A program made the position numbers and the translations under genes. The notes beneath the pieces were generated by a model. It was not told where the DNA came from, searched no databases, and saw nothing but the letters and a program-made list of their open reading frames with translations. Shown here in pieces: positions 8,949 through 16,768 of a DNA stretch of 64,000 nt (position 1 is its first letter; each line of letters begins with the position of its first letter). The DNA is taken from NCBI RefSeq assembly GCF_000725345.1, contig NZ_CP008852.1:3526001-3590000 (forward strand), in the 5' to 3' direction. The DNA comes from Pelosinus sp. UFO1 (GTDB lineage: Bacteria; Bacillota; Negativicutes; DSM-13327).

Positions 8949-9047
8949 TGTCAAGGGGACAGGTCCTTTGACACTTGCACCTTTCTTACCATTTCACGCT
9001 TTAGTTCCACTGTCTCCGCAATCCCTCTTAAAGACAAGTTGGAAATC
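8949..9047 (-). repeat. Type-B repeat carrying RAYT 3'-end remnant
   Basis: The palindrome TGTCAAGGGGACAGGTCCTTTGACA is followed by sequence whose reverse complement encodes part of a helix-turn-helix (LSLRGIAETLELNREMV-like, here diverged). The stop codon lies inside the palindrome. Confidence 0.7.
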
Positions 9048-9372
9048 ACGGAGACGGTTCTTTTGAGTCACTCCCCTCTTTTTGATTTGGGACAAAGGGA
9101 CGGTGGTCCTGTCTTGCAACTTCTTTCAATAATTCCCTTATTGACAACTGCCACTACTTCCCCTTGCCTTTTTATGTTATCTACTCAAGAGCATCGTAGT
9201 AACTACTTACGGAAACTCAAGGGGACGGTTCTTTTGAGTCACTCCCCTCTTTTGTCTCATGTCATAAGTATATGATCATAAACTTTTCTTTGAAAACGAC
9301 ATCCCATATTTCTATCCTATTTACCATTAAAATACAAAACTCCTGCAAGACTAAGATACTTACAGGAGTTTG
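9047..9372. repeat. Partial A, C-type and full type-A repeats in series
   Basis: GACGGTTCTTTTGAGTC at about 9055, a C-type core AAAGGGACGGTGG...CCTGTCTTGC at 9100-9128, and a full type-A element at 9213-9372 ending in a TCCTGCA...CAGGAGTT hairpin. No gene is supported in 8670-9660. Confidence 0.75.
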
Positions 9373-9515
9373 ATTTGTTATAGAACGTTTAAGCTTATAC
9401 GTACATATTTACCATTTAAAATTTAGCCTATTAACATTTTAATTCCATGTGCAAGATAGGATAAGGTTTCCCTGCCCCATCAAATTCAGAACGATTTACG
9501 ACATGAAATCCCAGA

Positions 9516-9605
9516 TGAGACGCGGGGACGGTGGTTCTGTCCTGCAATTTCTTTCAACAATTCCCCTTATTAGCAGACACTACCTCCGTCCCCTTGTCCT
9601 TTTCT
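9516..9605. repeat. Type-C inverted pair
   Basis: GACGCGGGGACGGTGGTTCTGTC at the left and AGACACTACCTCCGTCCCC at the right face each other about 40 bases apart, the architecture of a BIME. It is near-identical to 12347-12431. Confidence 0.75.
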
Positions 9606-9665
9606 TTGCCCCTCTTTTGTTCGTTCCTCTATGCAACTAATCAGGTAGTAAGTTTAGCCAAACAA

Positions 9666-9697
9666 AGAAAACCGCACTTTTTTAAGTGCGGTTGCGC
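9666..9697 (-). terminator. Intrinsic terminator
   Basis: On the minus strand AACCGCACTT/AAGTGCGGTT is followed by TTCTTTG, directly past the stop at 9701. Confidence 0.7.
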
Positions 9698-9700
9698 TGA

Positions 9701-10249
9701 CTACGCGCCATCTCTTTCGTCATTGTCGGGACGGTACTGACTCTTATCTTCGTCGGTGAGTTTTGCAGCGGGATGAGCTAAGAGTTCTAGGGGGCTACGA
9801 TGCTGCATGATTGCTTGGTCCAGAACTTTGAAGCTATATCCCATGACGACACCGAATATCGATGACGTAATGTAATTCGAAAGCGCCGTGTTAAATGGAG
9901 CTGGCACCGTTCCTGGGGTTTGAAATAGTGCAGTTAGTAAATAGATTACAAAGTAAGGCGTGGTTCCCAGCATCCAACCCTTGAAAAGAATCTTACGGCT
10001 AGTGACCCATACAAGGAAATAAGCGAACACGGAGCCAACAGCACCGCAAAAGCCAATGTGAATGAAGACAGCAAATATGTGTTCTCCTAAGCTGAACGGA
10101 GGCACATGCCCAAAGATAAGGATTGCAGCCCAATCTGATAACCGTAGCGTAGTGATTCCCAAAAAGTATGAAAGATGGCTTAATGCACTTGACACAACCC
10201 CACCAACAACTCCAGCCACAAAGCCTCGATACAACCTGTCCTCCATCAT
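9701..10249 (-). CDS. Conserved-looking membrane protein of unknown function
   Basis: 182 residues with four or five hydrophobic segments (FVAGVVGGVVSSALSHLSYF, AVFIHIGFCGAVGSVFAYFL, YFVIYLLTALF, ITSSIFGVVMGYSFKV) and a charged C-terminal tail. No family motif is recognised. The start has two adjacent ATGs with only GGGGGCGG as a poor ribosome binding site. It has its own terminator and no operon partner; both flanks are repeat-filled. Confidence 0.7.
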   Translation of the reverse strand: MMEDRLYRGFVAGVVGGVVSSALSHLSYFLGITTLRLSDWAAILIFGHVPPFSLGEHIFAVFIHIGFCGAVGSVFAYFLVWVTSRKILFKGWMLGTTPYFVIYLLTALFQTPGTVPAPFNTALSNYITSSIFGVVMGYSFKVLDQAIMQHRSPLELLAHPAAKLTDEDKSQYRPDNDERDGA

Positions 10250-10506
10250 TTGCCGCCCCCGTAATTGTAGTAGTCTTAGTATGTTCGTGGAACGACCGCG
10301 CTATACAGCATATCAATATTGGCGGCGCAAGCTGAGGTGCTGGTGCATAGCAGGAATAGCATATCTATTTTATACATTAGATATTAAGTATTATGCCCTA
10401 CCTTCAATCTCTTTAACACGTGCATAGAAGGTCACTTTCTTTAGTCCTGAAAGTTCCATTGCCTTTACTGCTGTTATCTTGCCATTTCTCCAGTTAGTGA
10501 GTATGT

Positions 10507-10566
10507 CAGGGGGACGTGTCAGGGGGACGGGGTTGTCGACACCCTTTTCATGCTTTTAAAACAATA
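10507..10566 (-). repeat. RAYT 3' terminus with its palindrome
   Basis: GGGGACGGGGTTGTCGACACCC followed by TTTTCATGCTTTTAAAACAA. The last part equals the final codons and stop of the RAYT gene ending at 20060, in the same orientation and spacing to the palindrome. Only the RAYT tail remains here. Confidence 0.7.
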
Positions 10567-10621
10567 AGTGACAGAGGGGACGTTCCTTTTTGTCAACAAA
10601 AAATCAAAGGAACGGTTTTAC
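10566..10621. repeat. Type-D palindromic repeat, copy 2
   Basis: GTGACAGAGGGGACGTTCC and the inverted half AAAGGAACGGTTTTAC, as at 5876 and 19463. Confidence 0.8.
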
Positions 10622-10623
10622 AA

Positions 10624-10752
10624 TGTCAAGGGGACAGGTCCTTTGACACTTGCACCTTTGGTAGACGCGGGGACGATGGTTCTGTCTTGCAACTTCTTTC
10701 GAAAGGGACACGGGACAGGTTCCTTGTCCCAAATAAAAACACTAGCTTTAAA
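10624..10752. repeat. Composite B + C + GGGACA repeat
   Basis: Type-B palindrome, type-C core, then GGGACACGGGACAGGTTCC and TTGTCCC. About 128 bp matched almost throughout by 47830-47957, which shows that several palindromes spread as one unit. Confidence 0.85.
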
Positions 10753-10798
10753 TTGTCTTTATTTTATTGCTATGTCAAATTTGAGAGAAGCTACCCAT

Positions 10799-10855
10799 AT
10801 GAGTCAGGGGACGGTTCTATGACTCACTTAGTTCTTTAACCATATTTTATCTATT
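10799..10855. repeat. GAGTCA-arm palindrome with conserved tail
   Basis: GAGTCAGGGGACGGTTCTATGACTC followed by ACTTAGTTCTTTAACCATAT; the same tail follows the palindrome at 42770. Confidence 0.75.
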
Positions 10856-10860
10856 TTTTA

Positions 10861-10948
10861 GAAGCATCGGGGACGGTTCTCTTGCTTCCAAAATTGAATT
10901 ATACCTTCTTAAAAATAAAAGAAGCAGCGGAACCGTCCCACTGCTTCC
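10861..10948. repeat. Type-E inverted pair, copy 1
   Basis: GAAGCATCGGGGACGGTTCTCTTGCTTC and the inverted partner GAAGCAGCGGAACCGTCCCACTGCTTC. Bases 10867-10948 are identical to 29069-29150 (82 of 82 by eye). Confidence 0.85.
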
Positions 10949-11052
10949 ATTTGCCCATTTCCTGCTCTGGCAAAACGTTTGCCAATGTTAGCGTATTAGC
11001 CAAGCAACGCAAGCACAAACTAACTATAGTCAAACATACAGGAGGGCTTGCA

Positions 11053-11580
11053 ATGAGCAATCAGACAATATTATGGGGTACGTTAATTATACCTTGGTTA
11101 ACACTATTCTTTATGCCAAGAGAAGATATTAGACGTTTTATGCCTGCTGGATTATTAGCTATATTCATGACTTTTATCGCAAGCGAATTAGGAGTTGCAA
11201 ATGGGTGGTGGTACTTCCGGGAAACGATCTATCCACTAGCTATTTTACCTGCCTTCTACTACGGGCTTTACCCAACAGTGCCGATGTGGATTTTAAAATA
11301 TACATATGGACGTTTTTGGCTGTTTTTATTAGTCGAAACCTTAAATAATGCGCTGTTTGTTTTCATTATTTTGCCATGGGTTGCTAGTAGAGGAATTATG
11401 GATTTCCCTTCTAGATTATTGGGATTTATTTTTACGATGATCATGGCTTTCTCAATTTACGGTTTTCAAATGTGGCAGGAAGGCGTATTTTCCCATTCTG
11501 AAAAAACTAACACCTCTATGAGCTTACAACCAGCAGCAGCAAAGCCACTAACAAAAAATCAAGAAAACAAAGAAGATTAA
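11053..11580 (+). CDS. CBO0543-type membrane protein, copy 2 (complete)
   Basis: 175 residues beginning MSNQTILWGTLIIPWLTLFF, with five hydrophobic segments and a polar Ala/Lys-rich tail. AGGAGGG lies 7 bases before ATG 11053; the longer upstream frame runs through repeat sequence and is not real. Bases 11056-11671 are identical to 1-616, including the terminator. The upstream 70 bases (AAACGTTTGCCAATGTTAGC region) probably carry the promoter, but no clear -35/-10 pair was found. Function unknown. Confidence 0.8.
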   Translation: MSNQTILWGTLIIPWLTLFFMPREDIRRFMPAGLLAIFMTFIASELGVANGWWYFRETIYPLAILPAFYYGLYPTVPMWILKYTYGRFWLFLLVETLNNALFVFIILPWVASRGIMDFPSRLLGFIFTMIMAFSIYGFQMWQEGVFSHSEKTNTSMSLQPAAAKPLTKNQENKED

Positions 11581-11604
11581 TGAATAGATTAAACAATATT
11601 TCTA

Positions 11605-11636
11605 ACCCCGGTCATCGTGCCGGTTTTCTTTTTGCC
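11605..11636 (+). terminator. Intrinsic terminator after CBO0543 copy 2
   Basis: The same CCCCGGTC...GCCGGTTTTCTTTTT hairpin as at 550-580. Confidence 0.7.
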
Positions 11637-11673
11637 CATTTACAAGTCTACTGCCAACAATGAATATTAAAAT

Positions 11674-11784
11674 CGCGGGGACGGTTCTTTTGAGTCACTC
11701 CCCTCTTTTTGTCTCATGTCATAAATTTACGATCATAAAATTTTCTTTTAACGGTATCCCATATTTCTATCCTATTTATAATTT
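11674..11784. repeat. Type-A repeat, 3' truncated
   Basis: CGCGGGGACGGTTCTTTTGAGT plus the spacer up to CTATCCTATTT; the 3' hairpin is replaced by the type-G element that follows. Confidence 0.75.
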
Positions 11785-11843
11785 CATGGGGACGGGGTTA
11801 TTGACACCAACCTTGGGTGAATTGTCGACAACCCCGTCCCTGC
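11785..11843. repeat. Type-G inverted pair (RAYT-linked palindrome family)
   Basis: GGGGACGGGGTTATTGACACC faces GTCGACAACCCCGTCCC. This is the palindrome family found right after the RAYT gene at 20060; a second pair is at 22321-22384. It abuts the truncated IS256 fragment. Confidence 0.8.
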
Positions 11844-11852
11844 GCCCCCCCC

Positions 11853-12047
11853 CTAACCATTGCGGCTATTACCAGTGTTATTACCATGTGGACTGTGCTT
11901 GTCATCGCCTAGCTGATCTGACATTTCTGCTTCGAGAATTTGTTGCATGGAATCTTTAAAAAAATCTTTTAACTTATTGTGGATGTCCTCAACTGTTCGG
12001 CACTCTTTTGCCAATTTCTTTGCAAGTTGCATTTGTATGCTTTGCAT
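11853..12047 (-). pseudogene. IS256-family transposase, N-terminal fragment
   Basis: The 64-residue frame (LAKKLAKECRTVEDIHNKL, FFKDSMQQILEAEMSDQLG, NNTGNSRNG) matches the start of IS256-type transposases, which normally run to about 400 residues. ATG 12047 has AAAGGAGAT upstream. The gene stops 10 bases from the type-G palindrome and the catalytic DDE domain is missing. No IS ends are visible. Confidence 0.75.
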
Positions 12048-12124
12048 AAATGGCCATCTCCTTTATGGATATAATTACCATTTACACAAAACTTGAGACA
12101 CTCTCGTATAGCATGAACTAAAAG

Positions 12125-12345
12125 TTATTTTAACGAAGGTAATCTATCAAATATTTCATCGTATAATTCTTTATCCTCTTTATAATCTTCCATTATAGCG
12201 TCTCTCAATTCATTTGAATAAAAAGAAATTTTTGATTTATTATTAGTACTTTCAACTACTTCAAATAATTTAAGTGAGTCTAACAACATAACAACAGATG
12301 CAAAATAGCCTTGATATAGTGATTTAGCGTCCTTATTTTTAGGAC
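12125..12345 (-). pseudogene. 5'-truncated remnant of an unidentified gene
   Basis: An open frame of about 73 codons without a start runs from the type-C palindrome (12347) to TAA at 12125. It reads SLYQGYFASVVMLLDSLKLF and ends YDEIFDRLPSLK. The composition is protein-like, but the family is not recognised. The gene was evidently cut where the repeat begins. Confidence 0.45.
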
Positions 12346-12346
12346 A

Positions 12347-12431
12347 AGACGCGGGGACGGTGGTTCTGTCTTAAAGATTCTTTCAACAATTCCCCTTTTC
12401 GCCAGACACTACCTCCGTCCCCTTGTCCTTT
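12347..12431. repeat. Type-C inverted pair
   Basis: AAGACGCGGGGACGGTGG...CTGTCTT and AGACACTACCTCCGTCCCC, parallel to 9516-9605. Confidence 0.75.
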
Positions 12432-12482
12432 ATGAGTTTGCAGGCCCAGAATCAATTGCAGCTATTATCTCGACTGGTCAGA

Positions 12483-13367
12483 TCATTGTATTCCAAATAT
12501 ATCTTGCAGATAGTTATCAAGAATACGAAGGGTATCGTGTAAAGCCTGGTTGGGAAACTTGTGAGTTACCTTATAGCATATCCTTGGAGGCACCGATGCC
12601 GATAATTTCTGAAGAACAAAATCTCCAATCCGCATCATATGCGCGCCAATAGAGGCGGGAACTATAGTCCATTGTCTTGCGTCCTTCAAAAAAGTAGCGA
12701 TGAGTCCCGCCGTGTCCAGATGAACACGGGAAGGGCAAAGAGGATCCCACCACTGGTCATGCCTGAATTGAAACTCTCTGTTCCAATTTATGAAGACTTC
12801 GTGCTCTGCCGCCAATTCTCCCATTTCAACAGTATCTCCAGCTTGCCGCCCCGGCACAGCCAGACGCAACAGCACCATTTCTTCAGCAAAAAACGGTTTA
12901 ACCGTGACACTAGGCGACACTATCTCTCGCACCACAAACGCCACATCCATCTCGCGCCTTTCTATACTATCAAATGCTTCCTGAGTATGTTGAGTACGAA
13001 TTTGCAGTCGGATCGGCGGGGTATGCTGATTTAGCATGCCATATACAGGAGGCAAAACAAATTGACTTATACTTTCGGCAGCACTAATTGCCAGACTCAG
13101 CTGCGAACCGCTGGCTTGTAAGATTTGTGTTTCCCTCCAGAGAGCATCCCATCTTTCTGCAATGCTAAAAAAGTTCTCCCCTTTTGGTGTCAGACGGATT
13201 TTGGATGCCCCTTTTCTTCTCTCAACCAAAAGGCCACCCATTTCCTGCTCTAAGGTCTTTAACCGATAGCTTACAGTAGCTTGTGACAAGTGCAACGATT
13301 CGGCCGCCTTACTTATACTCTCGGTCCGTACGATAGCTAAAAACGCCTCAATCCCAGGAAAATACAT
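12483..13367 (-). CDS. LysR-family transcriptional regulator
   Basis: 294 residues. The N-terminal winged helix-turn-helix (FLAIVRTESISKAAESLHLS, QATVSYRLKTLEQEMG) is classic LysR, followed by a periplasmic-binding-like effector domain from about residue 90. GAGAGGTG precedes ATG 13367. It is transcribed away from pta, with a 185-bp shared intergenic region, the usual arrangement for a LysR activator of the adjacent operon. The effector is unknown; an acyl-phosphate, hydroxyacid or substrate of the EamA exporter is a guess. Confidence 0.88.
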   Translation of the reverse strand: MYFPGIEAFLAIVRTESISKAAESLHLSQATVSYRLKTLEQEMGGLLVERRKGASKIRLTPKGENFFSIAERWDALWRETQILQASGSQLSLAISAAESISQFVLPPVYGMLNQHTPPIRLQIRTQHTQEAFDSIERREMDVAFVVREIVSPSVTVKPFFAEEMVLLRLAVPGRQAGDTVEMGELAAEHEVFINWNREFQFRHDQWWDPLCPSRVHLDTAGLIATFLKDARQWTIVPASIGAHMMRIGDFVLQKLSASVPPRICYKVTHKFPNQALHDTLRILDNYLQDIFGIQ

Positions 13368-13552
13368 AGAACACCTCTCGATATATAGAAATATTTAATA
13401 TAGTTAACAAAATATTTGAGTTTTACAACATTATTCTTTATGTTTAAAATTATCATTATTAGAGATGATGGTCAAACGTTTTTTCACTGGATGGATCATC
13501 TGATCGGATTGTCTAAATAAAATCCAATACGTAAAATATGGAGGTACATAAC

Positions 13553-14527
13553 ATGTTTGAAAGTATGATCGAAAACTTAAAAACCAAACAGCAAAAGTTA
13601 GTATTTACCGAAGGCTCCGATCCAAGAATTCTGGAGGCGGCAAGCCGTTTAAAAAAAGAGAAGATCCTTGAACCGATACTGCTAGGTAATCCAGAAGAAA
13701 TACATAGGGTATCGCAAAAGTATGGTTTTCTTACAAATGAAATTGAAATTATAGATCCTAGAACATATCCAGCTATCGAATCCATGGCTCAGCTGATGGT
13801 TGAACTTAGAAAAGGAAAAATGGATGAGGCCACCTGCCGCGAGTCTTTGCTGAAAACGAATTATTTCGGTACGATGCTTGTAAAAATGGGATATGCAGAC
13901 GGCCTTTTAGGTGGCGCAACTTATTCTACTGCCGATACCGTTCGTCCGGCACTTCAACTTATTAAAACATCACCTGGAAATAGAATTGTTTCAAGCAGCT
14001 TTATTCTCTATCGCAAAATAGAGAATGTTGAGGAAAAATACGCGATGGCTGATTGTGCTATCAACTTGAATCCCAGTGAGGATGAACTTGTCGAGATTGC
14101 TATTGAAACGGCAAGAACAGCAAAAGTCTTTTCCATTGATCCAAAAGTTGCATTATTATCTTATAGTACGTTAGGCTCAGGCACAGGAGAATCAGTTGAT
14201 AAAATGCGAAATACAGCCACAAAATTAAAGAGTATGAATCTTGATTTTCCAATTGACGGTGAACTACAGTTTGATGCCGCATTTTCCAAAGATGTTGCAA
14301 AAATAAAAGCGTCACACTCTCCAGTCGCCGGGGACGCAAACACATTCATATTCCCAGATATTAATGCCGGTAATATTGGTTATAAGATAGCTCAGCGTTT
14401 GGGAAACTTTGAGGCATATGGTCCGATCCTCCAGGGGCTAAATGCACCGATCAATGACCTTTCAAGAGGTTGTAATGCCGATGAAGTTTATCATATGGCA
14501 ATTATTACTGCTTCTTTAAAAAGATAA
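13553..14527 (+). CDS. pta: Phosphate acetyltransferase (Pta/Ptb family)
   Basis: 324 residues, single-domain Pta without the N-terminal DRTGG part. LVFTEGSDPRILEAA, GTMLVKMGYADGLLGGATYS, RPALQLIKT, ALLSYSTLGSG, DGELQFDAAF and NTFIFPDINAGNIGYK are conserved Pta motifs. It would interconvert acetyl-CoA and acetyl phosphate. Start ATG 13553 with GGAGGT 6 bases upstream; an in-frame ATG at 13538 contains that ribosome binding site. No ackA is adjacent; instead it begins an operon with a hydroxyacid dehydrogenase and an exporter, so a specialised substrate is possible. Confidence 0.9.
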   Translation: MFESMIENLKTKQQKLVFTEGSDPRILEAASRLKKEKILEPILLGNPEEIHRVSQKYGFLTNEIEIIDPRTYPAIESMAQLMVELRKGKMDEATCRESLLKTNYFGTMLVKMGYADGLLGGATYSTADTVRPALQLIKTSPGNRIVSSSFILYRKIENVEEKYAMADCAINLNPSEDELVEIAIETARTAKVFSIDPKVALLSYSTLGSGTGESVDKMRNTATKLKSMNLDFPIDGELQFDAAFSKDVAKIKASHSPVAGDANTFIFPDINAGNIGYKIAQRLGNFEAYGPILQGLNAPINDLSRGCNADEVYHMAIITASLKR

Positions 14528-14590
14528 AAGGGCAAACATCAACCAGGTTTTCTTCGAAGCATAGTATAAAGCACGAAAGGTGGTTTAACA

Positions 14591-15538
14591 ATGAAAATTC
14601 TCATCGTTGGCTATTTTAACGAGACCGCAAAATCAAATATTACAAGGCATTTTCCAGAAGAGTGGGACATTGTAATTGTCCCGCCCGGAAAAGAAATGCT
14701 GCATCATATGGAAGATTGCCAGGTAATCATACCTGAACATATTAAAGTGGACCGCAGACTGCTTGCTACCGCCCAAAAATTAAAATTGGTCCAGACGGGT
14801 GCAGGATTTGATAATGTAGATATCGATGCTTGTACGCAACGCGGCATTTGGGTGGCCAATGCGGCAGGCGTCAATGCACAGGCAGTGGCCGAGCACGTAA
14901 TGGCACTGATATTGTCTTATTATAAAAACATACCGTTTCTTGATGCTTTCATGAAAAACAAGCTTGATGAAAATCAATTGGACTATACAGGGAGTGAATT
15001 AACGGGCAAAACGATTGGGATTATTGGCCTAGGCGCCATCGGTAAAAAAGTAGCTGCTTTTTGCAGGGTTTTTGATATGAATGTGCTGGCTTATGCCAGG
15101 AATGCCGTCGTACAATCTGACGGTTTTGTGAAAATAACGGATTTTGATACTCTTGTAAGCACCTCGGACATCGTAAGTATACATTTACCGCTGAATCAGC
15201 AAACCAAACAGCTGATCAACAAAGCGGTATTCAAGAAAATGAAGAAGACCACCCTTTTTATCAATACAGCCCGCGGCGGGATTGTCAATCAAAGCGATTT
15301 GATCGATGCCTTAAAAAATAGGGACATATTAGGCGCATGCCTGGATGTATTTGAATCTGAACCGCTGCCAATTGACAGTGAGCTCCGGGATCTGGATAAT
15401 GTGATCCTTACTCCCCATACAGCAGGCATGCCGGACGGTCGCAAATTCCATAAAAAAAGATATGATTTCTTTGTGAATAATATAAAACGTGTAGCGAATG
15501 GCGAAGAGCCTGAGAGCAAGCTCAATCAGTTATTATAG
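14591..15538 (+). CDS. D-isomer-specific 2-hydroxyacid dehydrogenase
   Basis: 315 residues. NAD-binding GKTIGIIGLGAIGKKVA at about residue 140, catalytic Arg in NTARGGIVNQSDL, Glu in DVFESEPLP and His in LTPHTAGMPDG give the complete Arg-Glu-His triad of this family (phosphoglycerate, hydroxypyruvate and lactate dehydrogenases). AAAGGTGG precedes the ATG. It lies 63 bases after pta and 42 bases before the EamA gene, so they are likely co-transcribed. The substrate cannot be read from sequence. Confidence 0.88.
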   Translation: MKILIVGYFNETAKSNITRHFPEEWDIVIVPPGKEMLHHMEDCQVIIPEHIKVDRRLLATAQKLKLVQTGAGFDNVDIDACTQRGIWVANAAGVNAQAVAEHVMALILSYYKNIPFLDAFMKNKLDENQLDYTGSELTGKTIGIIGLGAIGKKVAAFCRVFDMNVLAYARNAVVQSDGFVKITDFDTLVSTSDIVSIHLPLNQQTKQLINKAVFKKMKKTTLFINTARGGIVNQSDLIDALKNRDILGACLDVFESEPLPIDSELRDLDNVILTPHTAGMPDGRKFHKKRYDFFVNNIKRVANGEEPESKLNQLL

Positions 15539-15580
15539 TTTTGCTACAAGTCAAATGACGATTAGCTTTGGAGGGATTAT

Positions 15581-16441
15581 ATGACAGAATCGGCTATTGT
15601 TCTTATCTTGATTGCCGCCTTCGGTCATGCTACCTGGAATTATTTAGCCAAAAAAGCATGCGGTGGTACAGCCTTTATTTGGCTATTCGCCACGCTTTCT
15701 ACATTGCTTTATTTCCCGTTAGCGTTATGGATCATCGTCGTCCAAAAGCCGCTGATTGGCTGGCATCAATTAGGGTTTATGCTAGGCAGCGCCATATTGC
15801 ACTCTTTATATTATATCCTGTTGGACAAAGGCTATCGGATTGGTGATCTTTCGGTCATCTATCCTCTGGCGCGCGGTACGGGTCCTATGCTTTCGACGAT
15901 TGCAGCCATTGTCGTTTTAGGCGAACATCCTTCCGCAGTAGCGCTTGTCGGAACAGTATTGATTGGCTTAGGGATTGTTATAATCACAGGGAATCCCTTT
16001 AAGTTGGCGGAACCTACCGCCCGTAAACCAATGATATTTGCGATTCTCTGCGGCACGATGATTGCTGGATATACGCTCTCAGACAAATTGGCTGTCAGCA
16101 CTTTCCTGATACCGCCTTTACTTCTTGATTGGTCGGCAAACTTAGGACGAGTATTTCTCTTAACTCCATATGCGTTTAAAAATTGGGACAAAGTAAAAGA
16201 CCAATGGACCAGTCACAAAATCGAAGCTATTAGTGTGGCTGTTTTATGCCCATTGGCGTACATTTTGGTTTTAACGGCTATGGTATTCAATCCTGTAAGT
16301 TATATCGCACCAGCGAGAGAAATCAGCATTCTAATCGGCACTGCAATGGGAGCCCGACTGCTATCAGAAGGAAATATAAAGATTCGTGTCATCGGCGCAA
16401 GCGCGATGGTCATTGGATTGGGAGCGTTGTCCATCGGATAG
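15581..16441 (+). CDS. EamA/DMT-family transporter
   Basis: 286 residues, ten predicted membrane segments in two EamA repeats (GHATWNYLAKKA and VIYPLARGTGPML in the first half; VAVLCPLAYILVLTAMVF and REISILIGTAMGARLL in the second). Probably an exporter of a metabolite linked to the pta and dehydrogenase genes upstream. TTTGGAGGGATTAT precedes the ATG. Last gene of the 13553-16441 operon; a full type-A repeat with its terminator-like hairpin follows within 30 bases. Confidence 0.85.
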   Translation: MTESAIVLILIAAFGHATWNYLAKKACGGTAFIWLFATLSTLLYFPLALWIIVVQKPLIGWHQLGFMLGSAILHSLYYILLDKGYRIGDLSVIYPLARGTGPMLSTIAAIVVLGEHPSAVALVGTVLIGLGIVIITGNPFKLAEPTARKPMIFAILCGTMIAGYTLSDKLAVSTFLIPPLLLDWSANLGRVFLLTPYAFKNWDKVKDQWTSHKIEAISVAVLCPLAYILVLTAMVFNPVSYIAPAREISILIGTAMGARLLSEGNIKIRVIGASAMVIGLGALSIG

Positions 16442-16465
16442 CTATGCAATAATAACAACTTCAGA

Positions 16466-16725
16466 AAACTCAAGGGGACGGTTCTTTTGAGTCACTCCCT
16501 TCTTTTTGTCTCATGTCATAAATATATGATCATAAACGTCTCTCGAAAAACGGTATTCCATATTTCTATCCTATTTACCATTAAAATACAAAATTCCTGC
16601 AAGGCTAAGCTGCTTTGCAGGAGTTTGTCGTTATATATTGATTGTTGGTCATTCTTCTATTCTATCGCATAGACAGGAGTTCGACACGGCGAGGCGTGAC
16701 CTTGCAAGTCCACCCTTTTCCGTTG
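16466..16725. repeat. Full type-A repeat followed by type-H element
   Basis: ACTCAAGGGGACGGTTCTTTTGAGT, the conserved spacer, and the hairpin TTCCTGCA...TGCAGGAGTT end at about 16630. Type H (ACAGGAGTTCGACACGGCGA) starts at 16673. The hairpin may serve as terminator for the pta operon. Confidence 0.8.
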
Positions 16726-16768
16726 ATATTTATGAGTCGACGAACCGTCACCTGACTCATCACTAAAA

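Noticed and set aside
10568-10822. ORF translating repeats (ends THMSQGTVL)
   Set aside because: Its codons are almost wholly palindromic-repeat sequence, with no ribosome binding site; the same phrases recur as translations of every repeat.
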